NCBI GenBank assembly: GCA_029940345.1
Contig: JAOZRC010000157.1
Coordinates: forward strand, 1 to 9,696
Direction: 5' to 3'
DNA length: 9,696 nucleotides
DNA from: Desulfobacterales bacterium
GTDB taxonomy: Bacteria; Desulfobacterota; Desulfobacteria; Desulfobacterales; JAUCGF01
The notes beneath the pieces are model-generated. The model had not been told where the DNA came from. It did not search any database and worked only from the letters and a program-made list of their open reading frames with translations. Below, one piece after another: positions 1-8,700 of the stretch (position 1 is its first letter; each line of letters starts with the position of its first letter). The translations under genes and the position numbers were made by a program.

Positions 1-48
1 TGCAAGCGTAAAATGCTAAACCTTTGGTTCAGCACTCCTTTTGAATTG

Positions 49-78
49 TTAACCGGAAAATGGAGGATGCCATATAAT
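49..78 (+). promoter_or_regulatory. Candidate sigma70-type promoter upstream of lexA
   Basis: A perfect -10 hexamer TATAAT lies at 73-78. A weak -35 match, TTAACC (49-54), lies 18 bases upstream of it. Transcription would start near 85 and leave a leader of about 100 bases before lexA. The -35 overlaps the palindrome GTTAAC (48-53), where a repressor could bind, but I recognise no SOS-box consensus. The -10 overlaps the start codon of the possible leader ORF at 77, so promoter and leader ORF cannot both be right unless that ORF is read from a promoter further upstream. This rests on motif matching only. Confidence 0.35.
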
Positions 79-151
79 GCCTAAAAAAAAGTGGTGCGCT
101 TCATTACAAAAGGCTTCACTGGGGGAGAACTTTAACCCGCAAACTCAATAA
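77..151 (+). CDS. Possible 24-codon leader ORF before lexA
   Basis: An ATG at 77 opens 24 codons ending in TAA at 149-151. The predicted peptide begins MPKKKWCASLQK and has a Lys-rich start. A good Shine-Dalgarno sequence, GGAGGA, lies at 62-67, nine bases before the ATG. That is a stronger ribosome-binding site than lexA itself has. I recognise no family. It could be a leader peptide, the start of a decayed gene, or chance. It conflicts with the TATAAT box at 73-78 as the lexA promoter. Confidence 0.2.
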   Translation: MPKKKWCASLQKASLGENFNPQTQ

Positions 152-184
152 CGCAATTGAACGCTGCAACAGTCAGGAAAACCC

Positions 185-829
185 ATGACGCTGCCTGAAT
201 TAACACCCAAACAGCAACGTTTCTTAAACTATCTTGAACAAACTGTTCGTCGTACCGGCAAGACACCCAGTTTGCGTCAGGCGGCCGCGGATATGGGCGT
301 AAGCCATGCCGCCATATCGCAAATGATTAAAATTTTGGAAGACAAAAAAATGATCAAACGGGGTGGGCATTACAGTCGTACGATTCACCTGCTGCGGTCA
401 TCCCCGGGTACAACAGCCATTCGGCGGCAGGGGAAGGAAGCGCCCATTATCGGACGCATTGCGGCCGGTTTGCCTTTATACGCCCAGGAGGAATGGGATG
501 GCAGTATACTGATTGACGCGGATATCTTTCGTGGGTCCAATCTGTTTGCCCTGCGCATCAAAGGTGATTCTATGAAAGACGCCGCTATTTTGAATGGCGA
601 TCTGGTTATTTGCGAACCCCGCCAATTTGCCGAAAATGGAGAAATTATTGTGGCCTTGGTTCATCAGGAGGAAGCCACCGTGAAGCGTTTTTTTCATCGC
701 GGCGACCATATTTTATTAAAACCTGAAAATCCGTCCTATGCCCCTATGAAATATAACTTCGATGAAATCCTGATTCAAGGAAAAGTCGTGGGAGTTCATC
801 GCGGTTCGGACGTAATGGAATCACTTTAA
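185..829 (+). CDS. lexA: LexA-type SOS repressor (S24 autopeptidase)
   Basis: A 214-residue transcriptional repressor with self-cleaving activity, close in length to E. coli LexA (202). Residues 5-70 form the N-terminal winged helix-turn-helix (LTPKQQRFLNYLEQ... to RTIHLL). Residues 87-206 form the S24 peptidase domain. The scissile Ala94-Gly95 lies in GRIAAGLPL, the catalytic Ser129 in GDSMKD and the general-base Lys167 in ATVKRF, with spacing matching LexA (Ala84-Gly85, Ser119, Lys156 in E. coli). In the family, RecA filaments formed on DNA damage trigger cleavage and derepress repair genes. The start at 185 has AGGA at 175-178. The recognition-helix region (SHAAISQMIKIL) is unlike the E. 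coli one, so its operator probably differs, and no obvious self-operator was found. No recA or imuB-type gene is adjacent. A second LexA copy (LexA2-like) in the genome cannot be excluded. Confidence 0.92.
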   Translation: MTLPELTPKQQRFLNYLEQTVRRTGKTPSLRQAAADMGVSHAAISQMIKILEDKKMIKRGGHYSRTIHLLRSSPGTTAIRRQGKEAPIIGRIAAGLPLYAQEEWDGSILIDADIFRGSNLFALRIKGDSMKDAAILNGDLVICEPRQFAENGEIIVALVHQEEATVKRFFHRGDHILLKPENPSYAPMKYNFDEILIQGKVVGVHRGSDVMESL

Positions 830-913
830 AGAATACGAGGGCGTTAAGCCAAAGCTCCTACTCCGGATATAGAAGTAATTGGATTTAAATAGATTAAAAC
901 CCAGTCAAAGGAT

Positions 914-1780
914 ATGAAAACACTAAAAATCATTATCATAGTATGGATGCTAATTTATATGTGCGCCTCTTTTAACACACCCTGCCGGGCTGAATCAGCC
1001 GTTATCAAGGAACCCTTATGGGAACTCGGCGTAGTGGGGACAGGCGCTTACATGCCGCATTACCGCGGTTCGGATGAATACACCGGGTGGGCGTTGCTTC
1101 TGCCATTTATTATTTATCGGGGTGAATTTATCCGGGCGACGCGTGAAGGCGTCCGGGGTATTTTTTTTGACAGCGACCATTTTGAATCCAGTATCTCGGT
1201 TTTCGGCAATCCGCCGGTGCCGGATGACAACGAAGCGCGCCAGGGGATGTCTGATTTGGATGCCCTGTTTGAAATCGGGCCTTCCTTGAAATGGTTTTTT
1301 TTAGGGCGTAATCCGGTTAAGAAATTATATTTGATGGGCTCGGTGCGGGCCGCTTCTTCGATTAATTTTGACGGCGGCATGAATCTTGAGTACCAGGGCT
1401 TCAACGGCGAATTAGACCTGATATACCATGATCGCCGGTTTTACAAAAGCCATGGGTTTAAATATTTTTTGAAAGCCGGCTTGAATATGGCGGATCAAAA
1501 ACTGAACAGCTATTTTTATGATGTACCGGCGATGTATGTCACACCGGAGAGAAGCGCTTATAAATCGAATGGCGGCTATGCCGGTTTTTCACTGTCAGCA
1601 AGTATGCAGAAGGATATCACTGAAAATATTTCAATCGGCTTGTATTCCCGGTGGGATAATTTAAATGGCGCTGTGTACACCGATAGTGCGCTGGTGAGAG
1701 AAGATAATAATTTTGTGGCGGGATGCGCCCTGATCTGGAAAATGGCGCGTTCCACGCGGATGGTGGAATCGGACGAGTAA
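914..1780 (+). CDS. MipA/OmpV-family outer-membrane protein
   Basis: A 288-residue protein with an N-terminal signal peptide (basic MKTLK, hydrophobic core about 6-20, likely signal peptidase I cleavage after Ala26 in PCRA). The mature part has the MipA/OmpV hallmarks: WELGVVGTGAYMPHYRGSDEY (about 36-56, opening strand), FIIYRGEFIRATREGVRG (65-82), a GMSDLDALFEIGPSL stretch (111-125), and a C-terminal NNFVAGCALIWKM strand (265-277). The family forms beta-barrels in the outer membrane. E. coli MipA links MltA to PBP1B, but many relatives have no known role. The start at 914 is chosen because it gives a complete signal peptide and an in-frame stop lies at 890. Its GGA (910-912) is only one base from the ATG, so initiation may be weak. 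The barrel is followed by a hydrophilic tail instead of ending in Phe. It lies 84 bases after lexA and 99 before a glycosyltransferase. Confidence 0.88.
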   Translation: MKTLKIIIIVWMLIYMCASFNTPCRAESAVIKEPLWELGVVGTGAYMPHYRGSDEYTGWALLLPFIIYRGEFIRATREGVRGIFFDSDHFESSISVFGNPPVPDDNEARQGMSDLDALFEIGPSLKWFFLGRNPVKKLYLMGSVRAASSINFDGGMNLEYQGFNGELDLIYHDRRFYKSHGFKYFLKAGLNMADQKLNSYFYDVPAMYVTPERSAYKSNGGYAGFSLSASMQKDITENISIGLYSRWDNLNGAVYTDSALVREDNNFVAGCALIWKMARSTRMVESDE

Positions 1781-1795
1781 CCGTTTTCTCAATCT

Positions 1796-1871
1796 GTAGG
1801 TCGGGTTAGCGCAGCGTAACCCGACATAAACGGCCTTTAACGTCGGGTTACGTTGCGCTAACCCGACCTAC
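1796..1871. repeat. REPIN: two inverted REP elements
   Basis: Two 30-base REP units face each other. The left unit (1796-1825) starts with GTAG and contains the 9-base arms GTCGGGTTA and TAACCCGAC around an imperfect GCGCAGCG core. The right unit (1842-1871) is its reverse complement with one mismatch and ends in CTAC. They are separated by 16 bases (1826-1841). The flanking GTAG/CTAC tetranucleotide and the bulged palindrome are the hallmarks of REP elements mobilised in trans by RAYT (TnpA-REP, Y1 HUH) transposases. No RAYT gene is in this window. The RNA could fold as two small hairpins or one long one, which may affect read-through between the flanking genes. A 14-base fragment of the same repeat recurs at 9334-9347. 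Confidence 0.9.
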
Positions 1872-1879
1872 CGACATAC

Positions 1880-2575
1880 ATGGGCTGGAATTATTTCGAT
1901 AAAATATATTGCATTTCAGTGGATGAACGTTCAGATCGACGCCAACAGGCCGTCATTCAGTTTGAAAAAGTGGGTCTGGCCGGTCTGGCAGAGTTTGTGA
2001 TTGTTCAAAACCATCCGGTCAATTGTGAACAGGGAATTTTCGAATCCCATCAGCAATGCATCCGCCAAGGGCTTCAATCCAATGCCCAAACGATTGTTGT
2101 GTTTGAAGATGATGTCAATTTTGAGAATTTCGACCCTAAAAAGCTAAATGATGCGATTCAATTTTTAAAAACCCATGACCATTGGAATGTCCTATTTTTC
2201 GGATGCCTGGTCAAAGGCAGCCGGAAAACCGAATACCCATCGGTGCTGAAAATAAAATACCGCACACTGGCGCATGCGTATGTAATGAACCGCGCTTTTG
2301 CGCAAATCGTTGCCCAACAGGCATGGCAGGGCGTGGCGTTTGATGACCTGTTGCATGCCTATCAAGAGAATCTGTACGCAATTTATCCCTGTTTTGCGTT
2401 CCAAAGCGATTCGCCCTCGGACAATCAGAATTTCATTGGACTGGATCGCTTCCGGCGGTTGTGCGGCGGCCTCAAAAGGCTCCAGGAAATGAACGAACGC
2501 TTTCATCGCCACAAACCCAGTATCATTCTTGCCCATGTTTTGGCAATCGGATTGCTTCTTTATTTGTTATTATAA
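1880..2575 (+). CDS. GT25-like glycosyltransferase with C-terminal membrane tail
   Basis: A 231-residue protein resembling glycosyltransferase family 25 (LPS biosynthesis type). Visible motifs are the opening strand FDKIYCISVDERSDRR (6-21), GIFESHQQCI (52-61), which matches the family's G-(I/C)-x-x-SH segment, the acidic metal/nucleotide-sugar motif VFEDDV (74-79) and a late AFDDLLH (153-159). Family members transfer sugars such as galactose to lipooligosaccharide or protein acceptors. The substrate here is unknown. Residues 214-231 (SIILAHVLAIGLLLYLLL) form one hydrophobic helix at the very end, suggesting tail anchoring with the catalytic domain in the cytosol. ATG 1880 places the conserved motif at the expected distance from the N-terminus, and an in-frame stop lies at 1859-1861. 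No Shine-Dalgarno sequence is visible, because a REP arm ends 8 bases before the ATG. It may share transcription with the OmpV-like gene upstream. Confidence 0.85.
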   Translation: MGWNYFDKIYCISVDERSDRRQQAVIQFEKVGLAGLAEFVIVQNHPVNCEQGIFESHQQCIRQGLQSNAQTIVVFEDDVNFENFDPKKLNDAIQFLKTHDHWNVLFFGCLVKGSRKTEYPSVLKIKYRTLAHAYVMNRAFAQIVAQQAWQGVAFDDLLHAYQENLYAIYPCFAFQSDSPSDNQNFIGLDRFRRLCGGLKRLQEMNERFHRHKPSIILAHVLAIGLLLYLLL

Positions 2576-2633
2576 CCGCTGAATCGTAACCGTTCCCCCC
2601 TCTGGTTCCCATGCTCCTGCGTGGGACCCCTCT

Positions 2634-2654
2634 GAGCGGAACGGCTTTCCGCTC
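2634..2654. repeat. Perfect 8-bp hairpin within the palindrome cluster
   Basis: GAGCGGAA (2634-2641) pairs perfectly with TTCCGCTC (2647-2654) across a 5-base loop. No T-run follows on the + strand and no clear one on the - strand, so it is more likely repeat structure than a terminator. It lies directly beside the GGTTCCCA-type palindrome at 2604-2629. Confidence 0.6.
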
Positions 2655-2684
2655 TACATGAGCCGTGCGTGAGTGTGTAGCGCG

Positions 2685-2710
2685 CGCGGGAAGCTGTCCC
2701 GCGTTTGTTT
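2685..2710 (+). terminator. Candidate rho-independent terminator for the glycosyltransferase unit
   Basis: A 7-bp GC-rich stem, CGCGGGA (2685-2691) with TCCCGCG (2697-2703), has a 5-base loop and is followed on the + strand by TTTGTTT. It lies about 110 bases after the glycosyltransferase stop codon. The T-run is short and interrupted, and the stem belongs to a repeat cluster, so terminator activity is an inference. On the - strand the stem has no T-tract, so it does not look like a terminator for the alpha-2-macroglobulin gene. Confidence 0.35.
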
Positions 2711-2747
2711 GCACGTAGGAAGGGCGTGAACGGTTACAAAGCATCAT

Positions 2748-5700
2748 TTAATCTTCAATATACAACTTGATTTCATCCGAATTGGCGCGCAATTCCGGCG
2801 CGTACATGCCGTATGCCCTGGTCGGAAGCGCACTGAAACGGCCAGGAATTTCCGCCCGCAGGCGATAGGCGATGCTGTGTTTGCCTCTTGGCAAGCGGCG
2901 CACGAAAAAGACGACCTTTTCATCGCGTAATTCCATGTAAGCGTTCATACCATTGCGGGTGTAGCCGCTTCGCACATCGACCGGTTCAAAACCGGCGGCC
3001 TTCATATCCTCGAACACGATATATTCGTAATCGTTCTTGCTTTGAATCGTCAGTTCCACTTCAATCAGATCGCCGCTTTTCAAGGTGTCCAGGTTTTTCA
3101 AGGGCGAGCGTTCATATTTTTCAACTTTCTGATCAAGGGCCTGGCCGCGTGAACCTGCGGTTTTGACAGTCTTGTCCACCCGTTTCAAACGATAATAGGC
3201 GCGCTCGGTTTTGATTTCCAAACCTGCTTTGGCAATGTGATCTTCCAGCGTGAAATAACTGAGATAGGCGTTATAATACACAGGTCCTTTGCCGGAACGG
3301 CGAATTTCGACCGTGTGTTCTCCGGATTCCACCGTATCACCGGACATGACGAATTTATTATTAAAGGTGAACAAATTAACAGATGTGATTTTTTCTGTTT
3401 GCATCCGTTTGCCGTCATAATAGATTGCCACGCTCATATCCGGTTTATCTTCCACGCTGGCTGCGAGATAGTCGGCCAGCGCTTCGATACATACGGCCGT
3501 ATCGCGGGTGGAATTCCAATACGTGGCATGTTTGCGGTTGTTTAAGATGTACTTGACTAAACGAGAGGCGGTGTCGCCGTGGGGATCGACAGCCGCAAGC
3601 AGTTTCAGGTAATAGGCATGCGCTTCGATTTCACTGCCGTACCAATACCACCAGTAACTGTCATTGCCCAGGTTCAACCATGCGGTCTGATTTTCATCGT
3701 CTTGCACGAGATATTGTTCGATGTTGCTTAATAACATTTTCAATTTTTCACGATGTTTCTGTTGATGCAGGGCAAGGCCATAAATGGTTTTACCGTACAC
3801 GGTCAGGTGGTTGCGGTCTTCGTACAAAAATTCCCGCATAGCCTCATTTTGATGTCCCGCATCGGCTAACACCATATAAATTAAGGCATCAAGATTATCC
3901 ACATATTGCTTCCAGGGATCAATTTTGTCTTTCGGATGGCCGTTTTTGATCATTTCAACCTGATTTCGTTCATATTGAAGGAGCCATTGCACGCCGCGAT
4001 CCATAACACTCGGCACAATGGCGACCCTGTTTTTACGGGCGATCTGCAGACCGTGCATGACCACCGCCGTGGTATGGGGATAGGAATGTTCGCCCCATCC
4101 GGAAAACCACCCCCAACCGCCATCGGACAACTGCATATTAGTGAGGCGATTGACGCCTTTTTTCACCATGCGCCGGACCTCATCCGTATCAAATACCGGA
4201 TTGCGCTCGAATTGTTTCCATTGCCCGGCGCGTTCACGATCATCGCCGATTTCCTGGGCATTCAGATTGGTGCGTTTTTCCTGAATCGCAGCCATATCTA
4301 AGTTCATGCGTTTCAGGATGTTGTGCGTAATGACAGTGGGCAGAAAGCGATTCAGCGTTTGTTCGGTGCAGCCATAAGGGTAAGCGGCCAGATAGGGCAA
4401 GGCGTCGACCATAGCGCCGGCCAGGGTCGGCGAATAGCGGATTTCCAAGCGCGATGCCTCGGATCGGCGTTCTTGCGGCACCTGGATTGTAAACCAGGAT
4501 TGCTGTTTATCCGGCCGGACAGTTCCTGAAAAAGCGACCTGTTTATCCATTCCATGCACATAGACCGGGAAGCGCATCTCCAAGGCATCGGATTCTGCAG
4601 TGGTCAGCGCTTTCATGCGCACAACAGCTTCGCCTTCGAATTTCACCTTGACGCGCCAATCCACACGCACCTCTTCACCGGATTTGATATTGACGGTTTG
4701 CTGCTGTTTGCCTGACAGATCCAGGCAGGGGCCGTCCAGTTCCAAAACGACGCGAGCATCTGCATCGTTTTCGAGATAATTATGGACATTGGCCGAAAGC
4801 ACGACTTCATCTTTTTGAACGAAAAACCGGGGCGCTTGAAGCCGAACCATCAGGTTTTTGGCCGTCACGGCCTCGGCAACCCCTTGGCCGACCTTGGTTC
4901 CGTGTCCCATGCCCCATACCTTGAATTTCCATCCGGTCAGATTTTCGGGCATATTAAAGCTGAATGACACATATCCTTGCTCATCCGTGGTAACCGCTGC
5001 GGCCCAGAAGGCCGTATCGGCGAATTGGGTGCGCACGGCGGCTTCGGCCATTGCCGGTTGACCATCCGATGCTTCCATATCTGCCGCCTGTGCCATCGCT
5101 TCATTGGCTATGGACGGAGATCCTGGCTTGGCAGGTGCCGGAGCGGCTACTGGCGCAGCCATCATCATTTTGGCGCCTTTGTTTATGCGCATCACGCCGG
5201 TGGCGCGATATCCGCGTTTATCAGAAATCGCCGTGCCTAACGTCGTGTCACCGAACTCATCCGTATCCGCAACCAAATGGCCGAACACCCCCAGATGATA
5301 CATGGAGGTTTCGTTCTTTTTGAGCAAATTATGAAACACCCGGGCAAGCGTGGATTCCGTTTGGGGATGATGCCGGCGGCGCCATTTCCAGAAAAAAGAT
5401 CTGATTTCCGGCACATTGGATCCGCCGGAAATGTATTCCACGGCTTTGTCATACACTGAAATCACACATGACCCGACAAACGGCAGGCCGTCCAAATCCG
5501 TCAACCGCACCTTGACATCCGCCTTTTCCCCGGGGCGATACCGTTTGGATGATGGTTCCACGTTTACATTGATGATTCGCTTTCCAGGGGGGACGATAAT
5601 CTCCCGTGTTTCGGTGTGCAGTTTCCCATTTGCGATGGTGATGGCTTCCACAAAAAAATTGGGCATGTCTTTTTGCGCGATTTTAAAGTCGACAAGTGTA

Positions 5701-8700
5701 CTTTTGCCATTCAGCCGGAGCATTTTAGGAGCCCGATACACGCCGTTAGCCGGCCGCAGAAACAGCAACACCGTGGCATCAGGTTGCTCCGTGTTGATCA
5801 TCATGCGGACGTTTTCGCCGGGGGCATACTCTTTTTTATCAGTTACCAGCTCAATGTGGTCAAAACGAAAATCGGCGCCGTCAAAGCCTTGACCGCGCAC
5901 CACAAACACATAACCGCCTTCAATGGTATGGTTCTTGATATCCGTAACCGTATACGCAATTCGATATTGTCCGGGCCGGGCCGCTTTGATCTTAATTTGA
6001 GCCAACCCCTCCGGATCAGGATCGACTTTCCAGGTTTGTACGGCTTTTTCAATCACCTGACCGCTGTGATCATACCCGATTTGGTGCAACACCGCTTTTC
6101 CTTTGCCGAGCACCGGTTTGTCATCTGATGTTTTGGCCTTGAAAGATGCCTGAACGGTGTCGCCTGAATGGTAATAGCCGCGATCTGTCCATGCAAACAC
6201 CTTGAACGGTTGGCGCGCTGCCAGCACTTTGCCGGAGCCGACAATCGTGCGCCGGGAAAGATCAGTGACTTCGGCCGTGATTTCATAGCGATGATCCGTA
6301 TCGCCGTGAAGCTCTTTGGCCAATGACGTATCAATGGGAATGTTCACGCTTCCGTCCGCGCTGATGGGCACTTCATTTTCCATGACGATTTCCGGCGGCG
6401 CATGGCGCACCGGCAGCCACCAGGGATACGGGCGCCGGCAGCCCCATTGGGACCACCCCGGATACCAGGTGTAATCATAGCCGAACCACCAATAACCGGG
6501 ATTATAAAACCAGTCCCACAACGCGGGGGGATACCAGGTTTGGGAATGGGCATAGCGCAGCACTTTGTATTTGACCTTGGCATGGGTAACCGGTGCGCCG
6601 AAATAGTATTTTGCTTCCACCTTGGCGGTGACGGTTTCACCTAACATCACCGGTTCGGACGGTGCTTCCACCTTTACTTCAAATTCAGGCTTTTTATACT
6701 CTTCAACGCGGAAATGGCCGCCACTGCCGTAATTGGGAAGCGTTATCGAATAGACTCCCAGCGTGGCATCCGCCGAAAGAGTGAATTCACCGGCAACACC
6801 GCCATATTCGTCGGCAGTCACAGTTTTTTCATAGACTTTCTCTGCGCGCGGATCGGTGATGGTAACGGTCACAGACCGGTTGGCAAAATTCGATTTATCC
6901 GGCTGGTCGTATTTGGCGTTACGCACCCAACAATTGAATTTAACTGTGTGTTCGGGGCGATACACCGGCCGGTCGGTGATGGCCAACACTTTGACTTTGT
7001 TGTAATCCCGATCATAATGCTTTGAAAACCAAACATGGGTGAATCCCAAAAAAGCAAGCCGGCCGTTTGGGGTGGTGGCAATGATCAACCAGCGCTTATT
7101 GCGGTCAAAGGCCGCATCGGAAATCACGGCATCCGTATCCATGTTCGGATGGCGGCCGTCTGAAGTTAAAATAATCAGGCCGCTCCGGTTTGTGTATTCC
7201 GCGAAATTTTCAATATCAGTGTGATAGCCCAATAGCTTGTTGCGTCGTTTGCGTTGATAGCCGAAAAATTCCACCGTGGCATTTTCCACCGGCGCACCGC
7301 TTACGGCATCCGCAACATAAAATAGCATGCTATTATCCAACGGTTTCTTGACGATCACCGTATCATCAATCCAGATAATGATGCGGCTGATATTGCCATC
7401 CTCCATTTGGGCTATTAAAAGATACGCGCCTGCTTCCCGGAGTGGTATATCAACCGTGATCCGGCGGTCTGAATGACCGGTGCGCGGCTCCAATTTCAGC
7501 GACCATTGGGCTGCGCGGTCGCCGATGTAGCGTTTTTGGTTTTCGTGAACCAGCCGATAGCCGATGTTATTGAGGTTTTCTTTTTGCCAGTCCGGTTTCC
7601 AGGGGTTAGACTTTATATATTTTTTAAGGTCGTCCAACAATTTGCGGGTTTTAATCCGATAGGCTTCGAATTTGACGTTGCGCCCGTTGCGAAAACGATA
7701 ATCCGCACGCACCGCTTTGCCGGCCGGTTTTACCGTAACCGGCTCAAAAACACCCCAATTGCCGGTGATCTGTTTGACTTTGGCTTTGTTGCCGGCTTGC
7801 CGAAAGTAGCTGGCGGCCTTTGGGTATTGCCGCCGGTTTTCGAAAATTCGGCCCAACATGGGATAATTTTTCGTATCCTCAAATATCCGAATGAAATTGA
7901 ACTCATCCGGCAACGTGAAGCGTTTGATGCCGGTGGCCAGGCGGGCGATGGTTTCATCAGTTTTCAGGGTGTGTATCGTAAACAGGCCAGAGGCAGTGTC
8001 GGACTGCTCATCGGGTTCACCCAGGTGGGGGGAAAAGCCGTAGGCCCGTAATGTATGCACCCCGAATTGGTGATACAAAAAATTGGCGAACCGATGCTTA
8101 ACCGTATTGGCAAAACCGGGATTCAATTCCATGGCCTGAACCAGGAGAAAACGCCAGCGTTCGCCATCGTTTTGGGCCGCTTCCCAGGATACCGGAATTT
8201 GATAAAAACCGGGGTTGCCGTCCGTATCCGTGGGAGCGCCCCGGGAGCCGCTGCCATAATAATGGCGTCCCTCTTCATAGTCCGGTAATTGGCTCAGATC
8301 GGTGAGATATTGCAGGCGCCAGGCCTGATTGTGGCCTCGATGCAGAGCCAAAAAGTCGGCGAAGTTTAAATATAAACCGGCCACAGCGTTTTTGTCCGGT
8401 TCATCGGATGCCGCTTGCATGGCGTTTGCCATGAGTTGCAGGGCTCGGACACGATCCCGTTCGGTTGCATCCGCGTGTTTGCCGCCGCCGCGATGATGGC
8501 CGCGTTTGAATTCGCCCGCCACAATATATCCGGAATGCTGCAAATCGGCGTAACTCCGGGCGGCTGCCATGAGCAAACGCCAGTTATTTTCATGTAAAGC
8601 AATAGTTTTTTCGCGTATGGCATCCGCTTCATCAATCCGATTCAGATTGGCCAGGCATTGCACCGCATGGGCTAAATCCTGGCCGATTTGTTTGGGATTG

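Larger units (their letters stand above)
2586..2737. repeat. Palindrome cluster bracketed by 10-base inverted repeats
   Basis: GTAACCGTTC (2586-2595) and its exact reverse complement GAACGGTTAC (2728-2737) bracket about 130 bases packed with hairpins. One is an imperfect palindrome, GGTTCCCATGC / GCGTGGGACCC (2604-2629). The second is a perfect 8-base stem, GAGCGGAA / TTCCGCTC (2634-2654). The third is a perfect 7-base stem (2685-2703). The first resembles a dispersed GGTTCCCA-CGC palindrome I recall from many proteobacterial genomes. The whole may be one non-autonomous mobile unit or a composite. It fills the space between the convergent glycosyltransferase and alpha-2-macroglobulin genes. 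No protein-coding signal is credible here. Confidence 0.55.

Noticed and set aside
164..176. CTG...CAG near the lexA start as an E. coli-type SOS box
   Set aside because: The spacing is 7 bases rather than 10 and the inner sequence is not AT-alternating.
2634..2680. Resemblance of the GAGCGGAA hairpin and GAGCCGTGCG stretch to group II intron domain V
   Set aside because: The stem is a simple 8-bp hairpin without the domain V bulge and catalytic triad layout, and no intron-encoded reverse transcriptase is present.
2523..2747. A 74-codon - strand frame across the convergent intergenic region
   Set aside because: It runs through the palindrome cluster and into the opposite strand of the glycosyltransferase gene. 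The Arg-rich product looks like translated repeat.
3906..4301. A 131-codon + strand frame opposite the A2M thioester domain
   Set aside because: Shadow of the A2M frame. No family resemblance is seen.
5416..6128. Two overlapping + strand frames of 158 and 170 codons
   Set aside because: They overlap each other in different frames and lie antisense to A2M MG domains, as expected for chance open frames.
7473..8051. A 192-codon open frame on the + strand opposite the A2M gene
   Set aside because: It is antisense to clearly coding sequence, has no recognisable domain or ribosome-binding site, and the A2M reading frame explains the codon pattern.
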